DNA from: Asticcacaulis excentricus
Lineage (GTDB): Bacteria > Pseudomonadota > Alphaproteobacteria > Caulobacterales > Caulobacteraceae
Assembly: GCF_003966695.1 (NCBI RefSeq)
Contig: NZ_AP018827.1
Coordinates: forward strand, 1,592,501-1,656,500
Direction: 5' to 3'
Length of the DNA stretch: 64,000 bases
Each line of letters opens with the position of its first letter. The first letter of the stretch is position 1. The position numbers and the translations under genes were made by a program. Below the pieces are notes generated by a model. The model was not told where the DNA came from. It saw only the letters and a program-made list of their open reading frames with translations, and did not search any database. Shown here piece after piece: positions 16,797 through 25,599 of the stretch.

Positions 16797-18236
16797 ATGA
16801 CGCAAGCCGCCCTGTCTGGCCTGACGCCGGTGTCCGCTGAGACGACGGACACAGCCTCCGCCCATCAGGTCATCCACCGCATCTCGGATATTGCCGGTTC
16901 CGTCGGGCTCGAACTTCTCTCGGTGTCGGGCAATATCGAGACGGTGGTACGCCGCCATGCCGATCAGACCTGCGCCCTTAAGACACTGGCCGACGCGGCG
17001 GCTGAGGTGTCCGCGCAAAACGCCCGTCTGGTCGATCTGGCCCGTGAGGCCGAGGGTCGGCTGGATCAGTCGGCGCGCGACACCGAAAGCCGCGTCTCAC
17101 AAGCCATTGGCGCCATGGAACACTGGGTCACCAGCGCTGAGGGGCAGGCCTCGCGCATCACCGCCTTGTCCAGCAGCCTCGCCTCGGTGGCGCAGGTGGC
17201 GCGGTCCATCGAAACCATCGCGTCGAACACCAACCTTCTGGCGCTGAACGCCACCATTGAAGCCGCCCGCGCCGGTGAGGCCGGACGCGGCTTTGCGGTC
17301 GTTGCCGCCGAGGTCAAGGCCCTGTCGGCGCAGACGCGCGAAGCCTCCCGCCATATCCAGCAAACCCTGTCGGCCCTGACGCAGGAAATCGAAACCCTGA
17401 CGCAGATCAGCGAGGACAATCTCGACATGGCGCGCGCCGTATCCGGGCAGGGCACCGGCAAAACGTCGTCTCAGGACTCATCTCTGGCCGGTATCGGCGA
17501 AGCCTTTGATCAGGCGCGCGACACCCTGCGCGCCGTCACCGAAGGCGCGGGCCGCATTGAGGGCCATTCCGGTGAACTGCGCGAAGGGCTGGGACAATTG
17601 GCCTCCGATGTTGCGCAACTGGACACCCTGCTGACCGGCGGTAGCCAGCGCCTTGAAAAGGTGGCGATGGACGCCGAAGCCATCATGCAACTGACCTCAT
17701 CGGCGGGTGTCGAAAACGCCGACAGCGCCACTGTGCGCAAGGCCACAGACGCCGCTGAGCGCATCCGTCAGATGTTCGAAGCCGCTCTGGCCAGGGGCGA
17801 GATCGCTCAGGCCGATCTGTTTGACGCCGATTACCGCCCCATCCCCGGCACAAACCCGGCCCAGGTCATGACGCGCTTTGTGGCCCTGACCGACCGCCTG
17901 CTGCCCGATCTTCAGGAAGCCATCCTCAGCAGCGACCCTCAGATTGCCTTCTGTGCCGCGGTGGATCGCAATGGTTTCCTGCCGACACACAACCGCAAAT
18001 TCTCACAGCCTCAGCGGCCCAACGATCCGGAATGGAATACGGCCCATTGCCGCAATCGCCGCCTGTTCAATGATCGCGTCGGCCTGCGCGCCGGGCAAAA
18101 CAGCGGCCCGCCTCTGGTGCAGGCCTATCGCCGCGATATGGGCAATGGTGAATTTGTCATGATGAAGGACGTCTCTGCGCCCATAATCGTGCACGGAAGA
18201 CACTGGGGCGGATTTAGAATCGGTATCCGGCTTTAA
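16797..18236 (+). CDS. Soluble methyl-accepting chemotaxis-like protein
   Basis: The 479-residue protein has no transmembrane segment. Residues 20-250 form a coiled-coil MCP signalling domain; the hairpin tip resembles the CheA/CheW-contact motif ([38 protein letters not shown]). The C-terminal part, about residues 325-479, is a small globular domain ([48 protein letters not shown]) resembling a cytoplasmic PAS/Cache-like sensor. This fits a cytoplasmic receptor reading an internal signal. No other chemotaxis gene is adjacent. A PP2C-kinase gene follows on the same strand 115 bp later. Confidence 0.88.
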   Translation: MTQAALSGLTPVSAETTDTASAHQVIHRISDIAGSVGLELLSVSGNIETVVRRHADQTCALKTLADAAAEVSAQNARLVDLAREAEGRLDQSARDTESRVSQAIGAMEHWVTSAEGQASRITALSSSLASVAQVARSIETIASNTNLLALNATIEAARAGEAGRGFAVVAAEVKALSAQTREASRHIQQTLSALTQEIETLTQISEDNLDMARAVSGQGTGKTSSQDSSLAGIGEAFDQARDTLRAVTEGAGRIEGHSGELREGLGQLASDVAQLDTLLTGGSQRLEKVAMDAEAIMQLTSSAGVENADSATVRKATDAAERIRQMFEAALARGEIAQADLFDADYRPIPGTNPAQVMTRFVALTDRLLPDLQEAILSSDPQIAFCAAVDRNGFLPTHNRKFSQPQRPNDPEWNTAHCRNRRLFNDRVGLRAGQNSGPPLVQAYRRDMGNGEFVMMKDVSAPIIVHGRHWGGFRIGIRL

Positions 18237-18351
18237 TTTTTTGCCATAATCGCGGTTTTCGTTTTATCGTTCTGTGACAGAAGGATGGACGTCTTGCATA
18301 CCGGCCCACGCGGGCGCGGGCACAAAGAGCGTCTGAAACACAGGACACTGC

Positions 18352-20139
18352 ATGGCCAGCCTGCCTACCGCCACCCGTCTCAAGGCCGCCGTCGGGTTCG
18401 CCAGCCATATCGGCCGCCGCGAGGACAATCAGGACTTTGCGGCCTCGTGTCTGGCCGATGACGGGTCACATCACGGGCTGGTGGCGGCGCTGGCTGATGG
18501 GGTTGGCGGGCGCAAGGGCGGGCGCGTCGCCGCCGAACTGAGCGTGCGTTCCTTCATCGACGACTATCTCAGCCAGACCGAGGCCCTGTCGCCGCAAAAG
18601 ACCGCCGGGCGCGCGCTGGAAAGCATCAACTACTGGCTCCACCGTCAGGGGCAGAAGGACGAAAACGTCCGCGGCATGAGTTGCGCCTTCACCGGCGTGG
18701 TGATCAAGGGCAACCGCCTGCACTCCTTCCACGTCGGCGACACGCGGCTTTACCGCTGGCGCGAGGGCTATCTGGGTCAGATGACGCAGGATCACAAGCC
18801 CGAAGGCGGCGAGGATTCGCCCTACCTCACCCGCGCCATCGGCTTCGAAGAGGTGGTGCGCATCGACTATCGCATCCACGACATCTTCCCGCACGACCGG
18901 CTGTTGCTGTGTTCCGACGGGATGCACGCCAAGGTGCCGGAAGCCCAGATCAACGCCATCCTGTCCGAACGGCTATCGGCCGATGATACGGCGCAGAAGC
19001 TGGTCGATATGGCCATCCACAATGGCGGCGATGACAATGCCACCGTGCTGATCATCGACATTTTCGAACTGCCCCCCGCCACCGTCAAGGACCTTGACGC
19101 CGCCATTTCGCGCCTGCCGATGCGCGAACCGCCAGAGGTGGGCGAAACCATAGACGACTTCCGGCTGGAGGTCATGCTGGCCGACGGCATGTACAGCCGC
19201 GTGTTCAAGGCGCGCGACCTGTCGGCCACCGGGCCACTTTCGACCGTGGTGCTCAAATTCCCTAAGCCGCACAATCTGGGGGCCGAAACCCTGGCCCGAC
19301 AGGCCTTTGTGCGCGAAACCTGGGTGGCCAGTCGCGTGCAGCACATGTGGATCGGCTCGGTCCTGCAACTGCCGCCCAAGCGCCAGACCTGCCTCTATGT
19401 GGCGCAGCCCTTCTATGAGGGCGAAACGCTGGAAAAACGCCTGTCGCGCAAGCCGGCGATTGGCCTGAGCGAAGGCATCGACATCGCCACCAAGCTGGCC
19501 AAGGCGCTGGGCTCGCTGCACCGGGCAGGCGTCATCCATCGTGACGTCAAACCCGATAATGTGATCCTGCTGAAAGATGGCGGGCTGAAACTGGTTGATC
19601 TGGGCTTTGCGCGCCTGCCCGCGCTTGACGAAAAGACCGGTGTCCTGCCGCCCGGCACCAATAACTACATGGCCCCGGAACTGTTCGATGGTCAGTGGGG
19701 GGATGAGCGCTCGGACATCTTCGCGCTGGGGGTCACCCTGCACCGCCTGTTCACCGGCGGCACCTTCCCCTACGGCGAAAGCGAGCCCTTCACCAAGCCG
19801 ACGCTGAAACGTCCGGACCTTCTCACCCACAAACGTCATGACGCGCCGGGCTGGCTGGAGAGCATCATTCTTCAGTCTCTGGCCCCCAATCCGGATGAGC
19901 GCTTTCAGGACGGGTTTGAAATGGCCTTTGCACTGGAAACCGGCTCTTACGGCGTCAATCCGGCCTCGATCCGTAAGGCCGCGCGCTTCCATCCGGCGCG
20001 CCCGTGGCAGATCGCGACGGCAGTCCTGACGGCGCTGGTGCTGTGGCTGGGGGCCCTGCAACTGGGGCTGATCGCCGGGCCGGACGTCGAGGCCACCAAG
20101 GCCTTCCTGCGCGAGCATGGGTTTCCGGAGTTGAAATAA
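18352..20139 (+). CDS. PP2C phosphatase-Ser/Thr kinase fusion, membrane-anchored
   Basis: One 595-residue protein holds two opposed activities. Residues 10-240 are a PP2C phosphatase: RREDNQDF, ALADGVGGRKGG with metal-binding Asp, SFHVGDTRLYRW, LLLCSDGMH and GGDDNATVLII. Residues 265-555 are a Hanks-type kinase: VVLKFPKP with the Lys, catalytic HRDVKPDNVILL, then LVDLGFAR in place of DFG and the APE-like MAPELFDG. The change from DFG to DLG keeps the metal Asp. A C-terminal hydrophobic stretch (IATAVLTALVLWLGALQLGLIAG) should anchor it in the inner membrane. Substrates are unknown. Confidence 0.92.
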   Translation: MASLPTATRLKAAVGFASHIGRREDNQDFAASCLADDGSHHGLVAALADGVGGRKGGRVAAELSVRSFIDDYLSQTEALSPQKTAGRALESINYWLHRQGQKDENVRGMSCAFTGVVIKGNRLHSFHVGDTRLYRWREGYLGQMTQDHKPEGGEDSPYLTRAIGFEEVVRIDYRIHDIFPHDRLLLCSDGMHAKVPEAQINAILSERLSADDTAQKLVDMAIHNGGDDNATVLIIDIFELPPATVKDLDAAISRLPMREPPEVGETIDDFRLEVMLADGMYSRVFKARDLSATGPLSTVVLKFPKPHNLGAETLARQAFVRETWVASRVQHMWIGSVLQLPPKRQTCLYVAQPFYEGETLEKRLSRKPAIGLSEGIDIATKLAKALGSLHRAGVIHRDVKPDNVILLKDGGLKLVDLGFARLPALDEKTGVLPPGTNNYMAPELFDGQWGDERSDIFALGVTLHRLFTGGTFPYGESEPFTKPTLKRPDLLTHKRHDAPGWLESIILQSLAPNPDERFQDGFEMAFALETGSYGVNPASIRKAARFHPARPWQIATAVLTALVLWLGALQLGLIAGPDVEATKAFLREHGFPELK

Positions 20140-20166
20140 CCTTCTTCGGCCGTTGGTATAAGGTCA

Positions 20167-20270
20167 AACCACAGATTTCACAGATTTCACAGATTAAGAT
20201 GTCTTTATCATAAAGTCATCGCGACCAAAGCCGCAAAGGCGCGAAGCACTCATCTGTGAAATCTGTGGTT
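20167..20270. repeat. Inverted-repeat element with CACAGATTT iterations
   Basis: A 19-bp perfect inverted repeat (AACCACAGATTTCACAGAT at 20167-20185; its complement at 20252-20270) encloses about 65 bp. The left arm is extended by a further ACAGATT unit. The interior contains GCCGCAAAGGCGCGAAG. It lies between the kinase fusion and the convergent nuclease gene and has no coding content. Similar CACAGATTT-type repeats occur in scattered bacterial genomes. Confidence 0.7.
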
Positions 20271-20349
20271 CCCCAAACATAAGGCACTCAGAGACCATTT
20301 TCCTTGCACAGCACAGCTCCCACGGCTCTATTTCCTTTTCGTGGGGCGA

Positions 20350-20838
20350 TTATTGACTGTGCCGGAAATCCTCCGGGGCCCTGACCTCATAGGCCCAGGC
20401 GCCGGTGCGGGTGCGTTTGGCCGTCTCTTCGGCGGCGACATAGCGGTCGGAATAGCGGCGATAGGCCAGAGCCAGCCCGGCCCGTACCTGCGCCTCGCCC
20501 AGATCGCGGCCTTCGACGGCGCAAAAGGCCAGTATGCGCCCATACCGGTCTTCGCCCTGCGGGTCACAAACGACCTCGGCCCCGGCCACCAGACGTTTCA
20601 GTTGCCGACTGGCCGCCTCGCCACAGGCAAAGGCCCCGCAGCGCTGATCATATTCAAAGGCATCGACGCCTTCGAGGCGCACCTCAACACCGTCCACGCG
20701 CAGGGAATCGCCGTCTATGGCCTCGGCCTCGCCGCTAAGCGTTCCAGTTTCCAGTTTGGACTCTTGCGGCGATGAAGACGGCGCGGGTTTACACGCCGCC
20801 AGCGCGGCCAGCATCAGAAGGCCCGCCCAACGCCTCAG
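20350..20838 (-). CDS. Thermonuclease (SNase-like) lipoprotein, probable CTG start
   Basis: This is an exported nuclease of the staphylococcal-nuclease fold: IDGDSLRVDGVEVRLEGVDAFE, then DRYGRILAFC with the expected Asp-Arg, and a typical C-terminal TGAWA. The first ATG (20812-20814) leaves only MLAALAAC, too short for a signal peptide. Reading upstream gives LRRWAGLLMLAALAAC, a complete lipoprotein signal with a LAAC lipobox, if translation begins at CTG 20836-20838. That codon overlaps the preceding gene's stop as CTGA. The product would have 162 residues and be anchored at Cys15. Domain call firm, start tentative. Confidence 0.8.
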   Translation of the reverse strand: MRRWAGLLMLAALAACKPAPSSSPQESKLETGTLSGEAEAIDGDSLRVDGVEVRLEGVDAFEYDQRCGAFACGEAASRQLKRLVAGAEVVCDPQGEDRYGRILAFCAVEGRDLGEAQVRAGLALAYRRYSDRYVAAEETAKRTRTGAWAYEVRAPEDFRHSQ

Positions 20839-21371
20839 CGGGAGGCATCCAGTTGCGCCAGCACGACCGGCGCGCCCTTGTGCAGGGGCATATAGGCCGA
20901 GGCGATCTGGCTCAGGGGCACCGGCCCCTGCGTCAGGTAGCCGAATCCAAACAGAATGAGCATCAGATAGCGCAGAGCCAGCGGGTCGCCCTTGGCCATA
21001 CCGGCCTTGGCCTTGCCGATCTTCAATGACGGCTGCTTCGTCTTGTGGCGCAGACCGATCAGCACTTCGGGTGTGACGCCATTATCGAGCGCCAGTCGTG
21101 TATTGATCTCGGTAAAGCTCGGCTGTCTGAAGCCGCGCAGGTTCAGCACGGCAGCAAGGGCGGCCACCACAACACCCGCCGCCAGAACGCCCAGATGCCC
21201 CAGCGGGCTCAAGGCCGCAAATATCCCCCATTGCGCGGCCACGGCAATGGCACCGGCCAGCAGCAGAAACGGCGTCAGGGCGGGCAGGATCTGCTCCCAG
21301 ATCATCACCACGTGCGTCCAGAACAGCGCCCGGTTCAGCTTGGATAAGGGTTTTGTCCGTTGCAGCTTCAT
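20835..21371 (-). CDS. Short DUF4175-like (TIGR02302-type) membrane protein, probably truncated
   Basis: The 178-residue product has hydrophobic segments at about residues 25-70 (ILPALTPFLLLAGAIAVAAQ and LGVLAAGVVVAALAAVLNL) and near 140 (LALRYLMLILFGFGYL), and SFTEINTRLALDNG between them. This matches the N-terminal region of the large DUF4175/TIGR02302 proteins, usually around 800 residues, that commonly follow lysA in Alphaproteobacteria. The long periplasmic part is missing. GGGGGA precedes the ATG at 21371; an ATG at 21383 is the alternative. It follows lysA by 24 nt and overlaps the nuclease gene. Confidence 0.6.
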   Translation of the reverse strand: MKLQRTKPLSKLNRALFWTHVVMIWEQILPALTPFLLLAGAIAVAAQWGIFAALSPLGHLGVLAAGVVVAALAAVLNLRGFRQPSFTEINTRLALDNGVTPEVLIGLRHKTKQPSLKIGKAKAGMAKGDPLALRYLMLILFGFGYLTQGPVPLSQIASAYMPLHKGAPVVLAQLDASR

Positions 21372-21395
21372 GCCGTCCCCCATAGACGTGCGGAT

Positions 21396-22712
21396 TTAGT
21401 CCACCTTTACCCTATGCGGTCTTAACCATTCCGGCAAGACCTCACGGTTCATCATCTCCTCATAGGCGGGGCGAGGACGCACCACCGCCCAATTGGTGTC
21501 ACGCACCAACACCTCAGGGGCGAGCGGGCGCGAATTGTATTCGCTGCCCATCACCGCCCCATAGGCTCCGGCCGACATGAAGGCGACCAGATCACCGGCC
21601 TTCAGCGCCGGCATGTCGCGGCCGCGCGTAAAGGTGTCGCCGGTTTCGCAGACGGGGCCAACCACATCGTAGGTGGCGGTTTCGTTGGTCTGACCCGCCG
21701 TCACCGGGCGGATGTCATGATAGGCGTCGTACATGGCGGGGCGGATCAGGTCGTTCATCGCCGCATCGACGACCAGGAACTTCTGACCCGAATCTTCGCG
21801 CTCATGGATATGGATGACGCGCGACACCAGAATCCCGGCATTGGCGGCGATCAGGCGCCCCGGCTCAAAGGTATAGCGTACCCCCAGATGGCCGACCGTC
21901 AGCGCCACCATCTGCGCAAAATCGTTGGGCGACGGCGGTTCGGGCATATTGAAATAGGGCACACCCAGCCCGCCGCCCAGATCGAGGCGCTCAACGCTCA
22001 GGCCACCGGCGCGCAGTTCCTGCACCCAGCCCTTCATCTTCGAGAAGGCCGCCTGCATGGGGGCAAGGTCGGTGATCTGGCTGCCGATATGGCAGGCAAT
22101 ACCCATCGGCGCGATATTCGGATCAGCGGCCGCCTGAGCATAGAGGGCGATGGCTTCGCGGGCCGACACGCCGAACTTGTCCTTGGCCCCGCCCGTGGTG
22201 ATCTTGGCATGACCGCCCGCGCCGACGCCCGGATTGATGCGGATAACGATCGGGGCCACCACGCCCAGAGACCCCGCCACGTGGCTGAGGCGTTCCAGTT
22301 CGGGCTTCGATTCGACATTGAGCTGATAGATGCCGGTCTTCAGCGCGAAGGCCATTTCTTCGTCGGTCTTGCCCACGCCCGAAAAGACGATGCGTTCCGG
22401 CGGAATACCGGCGGTCAAGGCCTTGCGGATTTCGCCCTCGGACACCGTATCGGCCCCGGCCCCCTGTTCGGCAAGCGTTTGCAGCACAGCCAGATTGGAG
22501 TTGGCCTTGGTCGCATAGGCGATCAATGGGGCTTCATTCTTGGGGCTTTGCAGGGCGTCCTGCGCCCACAGGGCCTGAGAGAAGACCTGAAAATGCCGCT
22601 CAAAGGTGGCGGACGAATAGACATAGAGCGGCGTGCCGACGCGCTCAGCCAGTTCGCGGATGGATACGCCCTCGGCGTGCATCTCGCCGTCACGGATGTC
22701 AAAATGGTTCAT
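21396..22712 (-). CDS. lysA: Diaminopimelate decarboxylase
   Basis: This PLP enzyme performs the last step of lysine synthesis. The 438-residue product has the PLP lysine in PLIAYATKANSN, the HIGSQI motif, a glycine-rich LDLGGGLGVPY loop, EPGRLIAANAG, and the cross-subunit active-site VGPVCETGDTF with its Cys-Glu. It is preceded by a 104-bp gap filled by a family C repeat. It lies in the usual alphaproteobacterial order argH, small lipoprotein, lysA, DUF4175. Confidence 0.96.
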   Translation of the reverse strand: MNHFDIRDGEMHAEGVSIRELAERVGTPLYVYSSATFERHFQVFSQALWAQDALQSPKNEAPLIAYATKANSNLAVLQTLAEQGAGADTVSEGEIRKALTAGIPPERIVFSGVGKTDEEMAFALKTGIYQLNVESKPELERLSHVAGSLGVVAPIVIRINPGVGAGGHAKITTGGAKDKFGVSAREAIALYAQAAADPNIAPMGIACHIGSQITDLAPMQAAFSKMKGWVQELRAGGLSVERLDLGGGLGVPYFNMPEPPSPNDFAQMVALTVGHLGVRYTFEPGRLIAANAGILVSRVIHIHEREDSGQKFLVVDAAMNDLIRPAMYDAYHDIRPVTAGQTNETATYDVVGPVCETGDTFTRGRDMPALKAGDLVAFMSAGAYGAVMGSEYNSRPLAPEVLVRDTNWAVVRPRPAYEEMMNREVLPEWLRPHRVKVD

Positions 22713-22741
22713 TTGAAAACAGATTCCTGTGAGGCGGAAAG

Positions 22742-22810
22742 AACCCCCACCACCGCATCTCAGCTACGCTTCGTGCGGTCCCCCTCCCCGACACGTCGGG
22801 GAGGTATAAA
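22742..22810 (-). repeat. Family C G+C-rich intergenic repeat
   Basis: CCCCCACCACCGCATCTC, a hairpin around GCTACGCTTCGTGC, TCCCCCTCCCC, then GACACGTCGGGGAGGTATA. It fills the space between the LptM-like gene and lysA. Confidence 0.75.
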
Positions 22811-22816
22811 ATGATT

Positions 22817-23113
22817 TTACTGGCGCTGGGCGTTGCCCGTGCCTTCGAGCGGCGCGTCGGCGACCTTGCTGTTTTGCTGATAGGGGTCGGGCATTTCGTT
22901 CTTGAATTCCTTGCGCGGCAGGGCGCGCTCGGTGGCCTTACCCTCGGCCTCGGCCTTCTTTTTGGCCGCGACCTCTTCCTGAGCGCGTTTACCCCACAGA
23001 GGCGGCGCGCGTTCCAGATCGCCTTGTTTGGCACAGGCCGTCAGACCCAGACCGGAGATCGCGGCCAGCAACAGGGCGGCCTTCACAAACGAACGCGATA
23101 CGGTAGCGGTCAT
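22817..23113 (-). CDS. Small lipoprotein, LptM-like
   Basis: The 98-residue product has a signal peptide and lipobox ([10 protein letters not shown], Cys27) followed by [15 protein letters not shown] short lipoprotein with the Cys-x-x-x-Gly-x-Leu pattern between argH and lysA is typical of the LptM/YifL family, which assists maturation of the LptD-E LPS translocon. The rest is a charged Lys/Glu/Ala helix and a polar tail. The ATG at 23111-23113 overlaps the argH stop (ATGA), so it is translationally coupled. An upstream start at 23131 is less likely. Confidence 0.75.
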   Translation of the reverse strand: MTATVSRSFVKAALLLAAISGLGLTACAKQGDLERAPPLWGKRAQEEVAAKKKAEAEGKATERALPRKEFKNEMPDPYQQNSKVADAPLEGTGNAQRQ

Positions 23114-24519
23114 ACCAAAATTTCCTTCCAACGCTGGATCTGTTCACGCACCCGCACAGGCGAGGTGCCCCCATAGGACAGGCGCGAAGCCGCCGAGGCT
23201 TCGGGCGTGAGGACACTATATACGTCTTCGGTAATCCCCGCCTCCAGTTTTTGCAGATCAGCGAGCGACAGTTGCGAAAGGTCCACACCCTGCCCTTCGG
23301 CCAGCTTGACCGCCGCCCCGGTAACATGGTGCGCATCGCGGAACGGCATGTTGAGGGTGCGCACCAGCCAGTCGGCCAGGTCCGTCGCCGTCGAAAAGCC
23401 CGATGAGGCCGCGGCCTTCATGCGCTCCAGATTGGCGCTCAGGTCGCGCACCATGCCGGTCATGGCCGCCAGCGCCAGATCGAGCGATTCAAAGGCCTCA
23501 AACACCGGCGGCTTGTCTTCCTGCATGTCCTTGGAATAGGCGAGAGGCAGGCCCTTCATCACCGTGGTCAGGGCGATCAGCGCGCCATTGATGCGGCCCG
23601 TCTTGGCGCGCACCAGCTCAGCCGCGTCGGGATTGCGCTTTTGCGGCATGATCGAGGAACCGGTCGAAAAAGCGTCCGACAAGCGGATGAAACCGAACTG
23701 CGGCGTCGTCCAGATGACGATTTCTTCGGCCAGACGCGACAGATGCCCGGCGCAAATCGCGGCGTGGCTCAAAGACTCCAGCGCGAAATCGCGATCGGAG
23801 ACGCCGTCGAGGCTGTTGGCCGTCGGGCGGTCAAAGCCCAGCGCCTGCGCCGTCATGTGGCGGTCGATCGGAAAGGGCGACCCGGCCAGAGCGGCGGAGC
23901 CCAGCGGGTTTTCATTCATACGCTTGCGCGCGTCTTCGAAGCGCGTGGCGTCGCGACCGAACATTTCGACATAGGCCATCAGGTGGTGGCCAAAGGTCAC
24001 GGGCTGTGCCGGTTGCAGGTGGGTGAAGCCCGGCATCAGGGCGTCGGCATAGTCTTCGGCGCGCGTCACCAGCGCCTTTTGCAGGTCACGCAGTTGCGCA
24101 ATCGTATAGTCCACGCGGTCGCGCACCCACAGGCGGAAGTCGGTCGCCACCTGATCATTGCGCGAACGCGCCGTGTGCAGACGCCCGGCCGTCGCCCCGA
24201 TCAGTTCACGCAGACGCGCCTCGACATTCATATGGATGTCTTCGTATTCGGCGCGGAAGGGGAAGGTCCCGGCTTCGATCTCAGCGATGATGGTTTGCAG
24301 CCCGGCGTCGATCTCGTTGGCCGCCTCGGCGCTGATGATGCCCTGTTTGGCCAGCATGGCGGCGTGGGCGCGTGATCCGGCGATGTCCTGCGCCCACAAA
24401 CGTTTGTCAACCTCGATCGAGACGTTGATGGCTTGCATAATGGCGTCAGGTTGGGCAGAGAATCGTCCACCCCACATTTTCTGCCCGGCGGAATTGGGGG
24501 ATTGCGAAGGATCGGTCAT
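23110..24519 (-). CDS. argH: Argininosuccinate lyase
   Basis: The enzyme cleaves argininosuccinate to arginine and fumarate. The 469-residue product carries [57 protein letters not shown] (the fumarase/aspartase-superfamily signature with the catalytic Ser loop) and [10 protein letters not shown]. The ATG at 24517-24519 overlaps, on the other strand, the ATG of tlpA (24518-24520). A later start at MWGGRF (24477) is possible. Confidence 0.95.
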   Translation of the reverse strand: MTDPSQSPNSAGQKMWGGRFSAQPDAIMQAINVSIEVDKRLWAQDIAGSRAHAAMLAKQGIISAEAANEIDAGLQTIIAEIEAGTFPFRAEYEDIHMNVEARLRELIGATAGRLHTARSRNDQVATDFRLWVRDRVDYTIAQLRDLQKALVTRAEDYADALMPGFTHLQPAQPVTFGHHLMAYVEMFGRDATRFEDARKRMNENPLGSAALAGSPFPIDRHMTAQALGFDRPTANSLDGVSDRDFALESLSHAAICAGHLSRLAEEIVIWTTPQFGFIRLSDAFSTGSSIMPQKRNPDAAELVRAKTGRINGALIALTTVMKGLPLAYSKDMQEDKPPVFEAFESLDLALAAMTGMVRDLSANLERMKAAASSGFSTATDLADWLVRTLNMPFRDAHHVTGAAVKLAEGQGVDLSQLSLADLQKLEAGITEDVYSVLTPEASAASRLSYGGTSPVRVREQIQRWKEILV

Positions 24520-25204
24520 GAATGAGCCTCTGGACGAAAACACGGACACGGCGAACGCCGAAGCGCAGGCCCCGCAGACAGAGCGGACCAGACCGCCGCG
24601 CAAGCTGAAATTCAACCTGATCGTCGCGGGCCTGCTGGTCCTGATAATCGCCGTCTCCGTAGCGGCTGTGGTGCTGTTCCGTCAAGCCGAGACTGACGGG
24701 ACGGTCGCCGCCGAAAGTGGGCCGGTCGCTGAAGGGCCGCTCAAAACCTACGCCACCGGCGCGCTGGCCAAGCTGGAAACCCACGCCGCCCCGCGCCCCA
24801 TCGAAGACATCAGCTTCCTCGATGGCGAAGGCAAGACGGTCAAGCTGTCGGATTTCAAGGGCCGCGTGGTGGTGCTGAACGTCTGGGCGACGTGGTGCGC
24901 GCCGTGTAAAGTTGAGATGCCGACCCTGGCCAATCTGCAAAAGGGCTATGACCCGCAAAAGGTGCTGGTCCTTCCGCTCAGCATCGACAAGGCCGAGGAC
25001 AAGGCGGCGGTCGAAAAAGAACTGAAGCTCAGCGGCGGCCTGCCCGTCTATATGGACTCCGAAATCCAGCCAATGAGCAAGTGGGGCATTGTCGGCATGC
25101 CAACAACGATCATCCTCGATAAAAACGGTCAGGAAGTCGCGCGCCTTGGCGGCGAGGCCAAGTGGGACGCACCGGAGGTCAAGGCGCTGCTCGACGCGCT
25201 ATAG
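24518..25204 (+). CDS. tlpA: TlpA-like membrane-anchored thiol-disulfide oxidoreductase
   Basis: The 228-residue protein has a short acidic cytoplasmic tail, one transmembrane helix ([22 protein letters not shown], about 37-58) and a periplasmic thioredoxin-like domain. The active site is [13 protein letters not shown], and the cis-Pro motif is GMPTTIILD. TlpA-type proteins reduce cysteines for cytochrome c and cytochrome oxidase assembly. GAAGGA precedes the ATG. The gene is divergent from argH with overlapping start codons. The TAG stop lies just inside the left end of a family A element: the base after its TA is T instead of G. Confidence 0.92.
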   Translation: MNEPLDENTDTANAEAQAPQTERTRPPRKLKFNLIVAGLLVLIIAVSVAAVVLFRQAETDGTVAAESGPVAEGPLKTYATGALAKLETHAAPRPIEDISFLDGEGKTVKLSDFKGRVVVLNVWATWCAPCKVEMPTLANLQKGYDPQKVLVLPLSIDKAEDKAAVEKELKLSGGLPVYMDSEIQPMSKWGIVGMPTTIILDKNGQEVARLGGEAKWDAPEVKALLDAL

Positions 25205-25291
25205 CGATGTGCGGAAACGGAGTTCGGCGAAGCCAAAAGTGTGAGCGGTTTTCCGCAAAAACATCGCGACAAACAAAGATCTAGAGCGAAG
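25200..25291 (+). mobile_element. Family A element, 3'-truncated copy
   Basis: It matches the long form from the TA at 25200-25201 through GTGCGGAAACGGAG, the GCGGTTTTCCGC hairpin and ACATCGCGACAAA to CTAGAGCGAAG, then stops. The last hairpin is replaced by family C-like sequence (25300-25365). The tlpA stop codon sits in its first bases. Confidence 0.7.
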
Positions 25292-25405
25292 TAAAGCTCC
25301 GCCTACCCTGCATAGCGGGGGAGGTGTCAGCGAAGCTGACGGAGGGGGCAACCCGCCGTGCCAACAGGGCATTGAACCGGCTGCCACGTGGTGCTAACCA
25401 GCACC

Positions 25406-25478
25406 TAGTGTCCTGAATCTGAAATTCGCATGTGCTTGATATCGTCCACTGGCGAATTTCAGATTCAACAGGACACTA
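25406..25478. repeat. Long palindromic hairpin 1 (family D)
   Basis: Arms of 24 and 27 nt (TAGTGTCCTG...AAATTCGC and its complement, which contains three extra bases) enclose a 22-nt loop with a central GATATC. Each arm carries a GANTC site (25415-25419 and 25462-25466). Non-coding; located upstream of hisC. Confidence 0.75.
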
Positions 25479-25492
25479 CCAAATTGTTGTAT

Positions 25493-25570
25493 CTAGTATC
25501 GTTTTTTGAATTTGAAGTTCGCCCGGGTCTCGATATCAGAATGAAGCGAACTTCAAATTCACGATACTAG
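25493..25570. repeat. Long palindromic hairpin 2 (family D)
   Basis: A second hairpin begins 14 bp after the first and is built the same way: CTAGTATCG...GAAGTTCGC arms, a loop with a central GATATC, and ends in CTAG. The arms differ from hairpin 1 at matched positions on both sides, as expected if pairing is preserved while sequence drifts. It ends 30 bp before hisC. Confidence 0.75.
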
Positions 25571-25599
25571 TAAAATTCGCACGCGCAGGAACATCCCCG

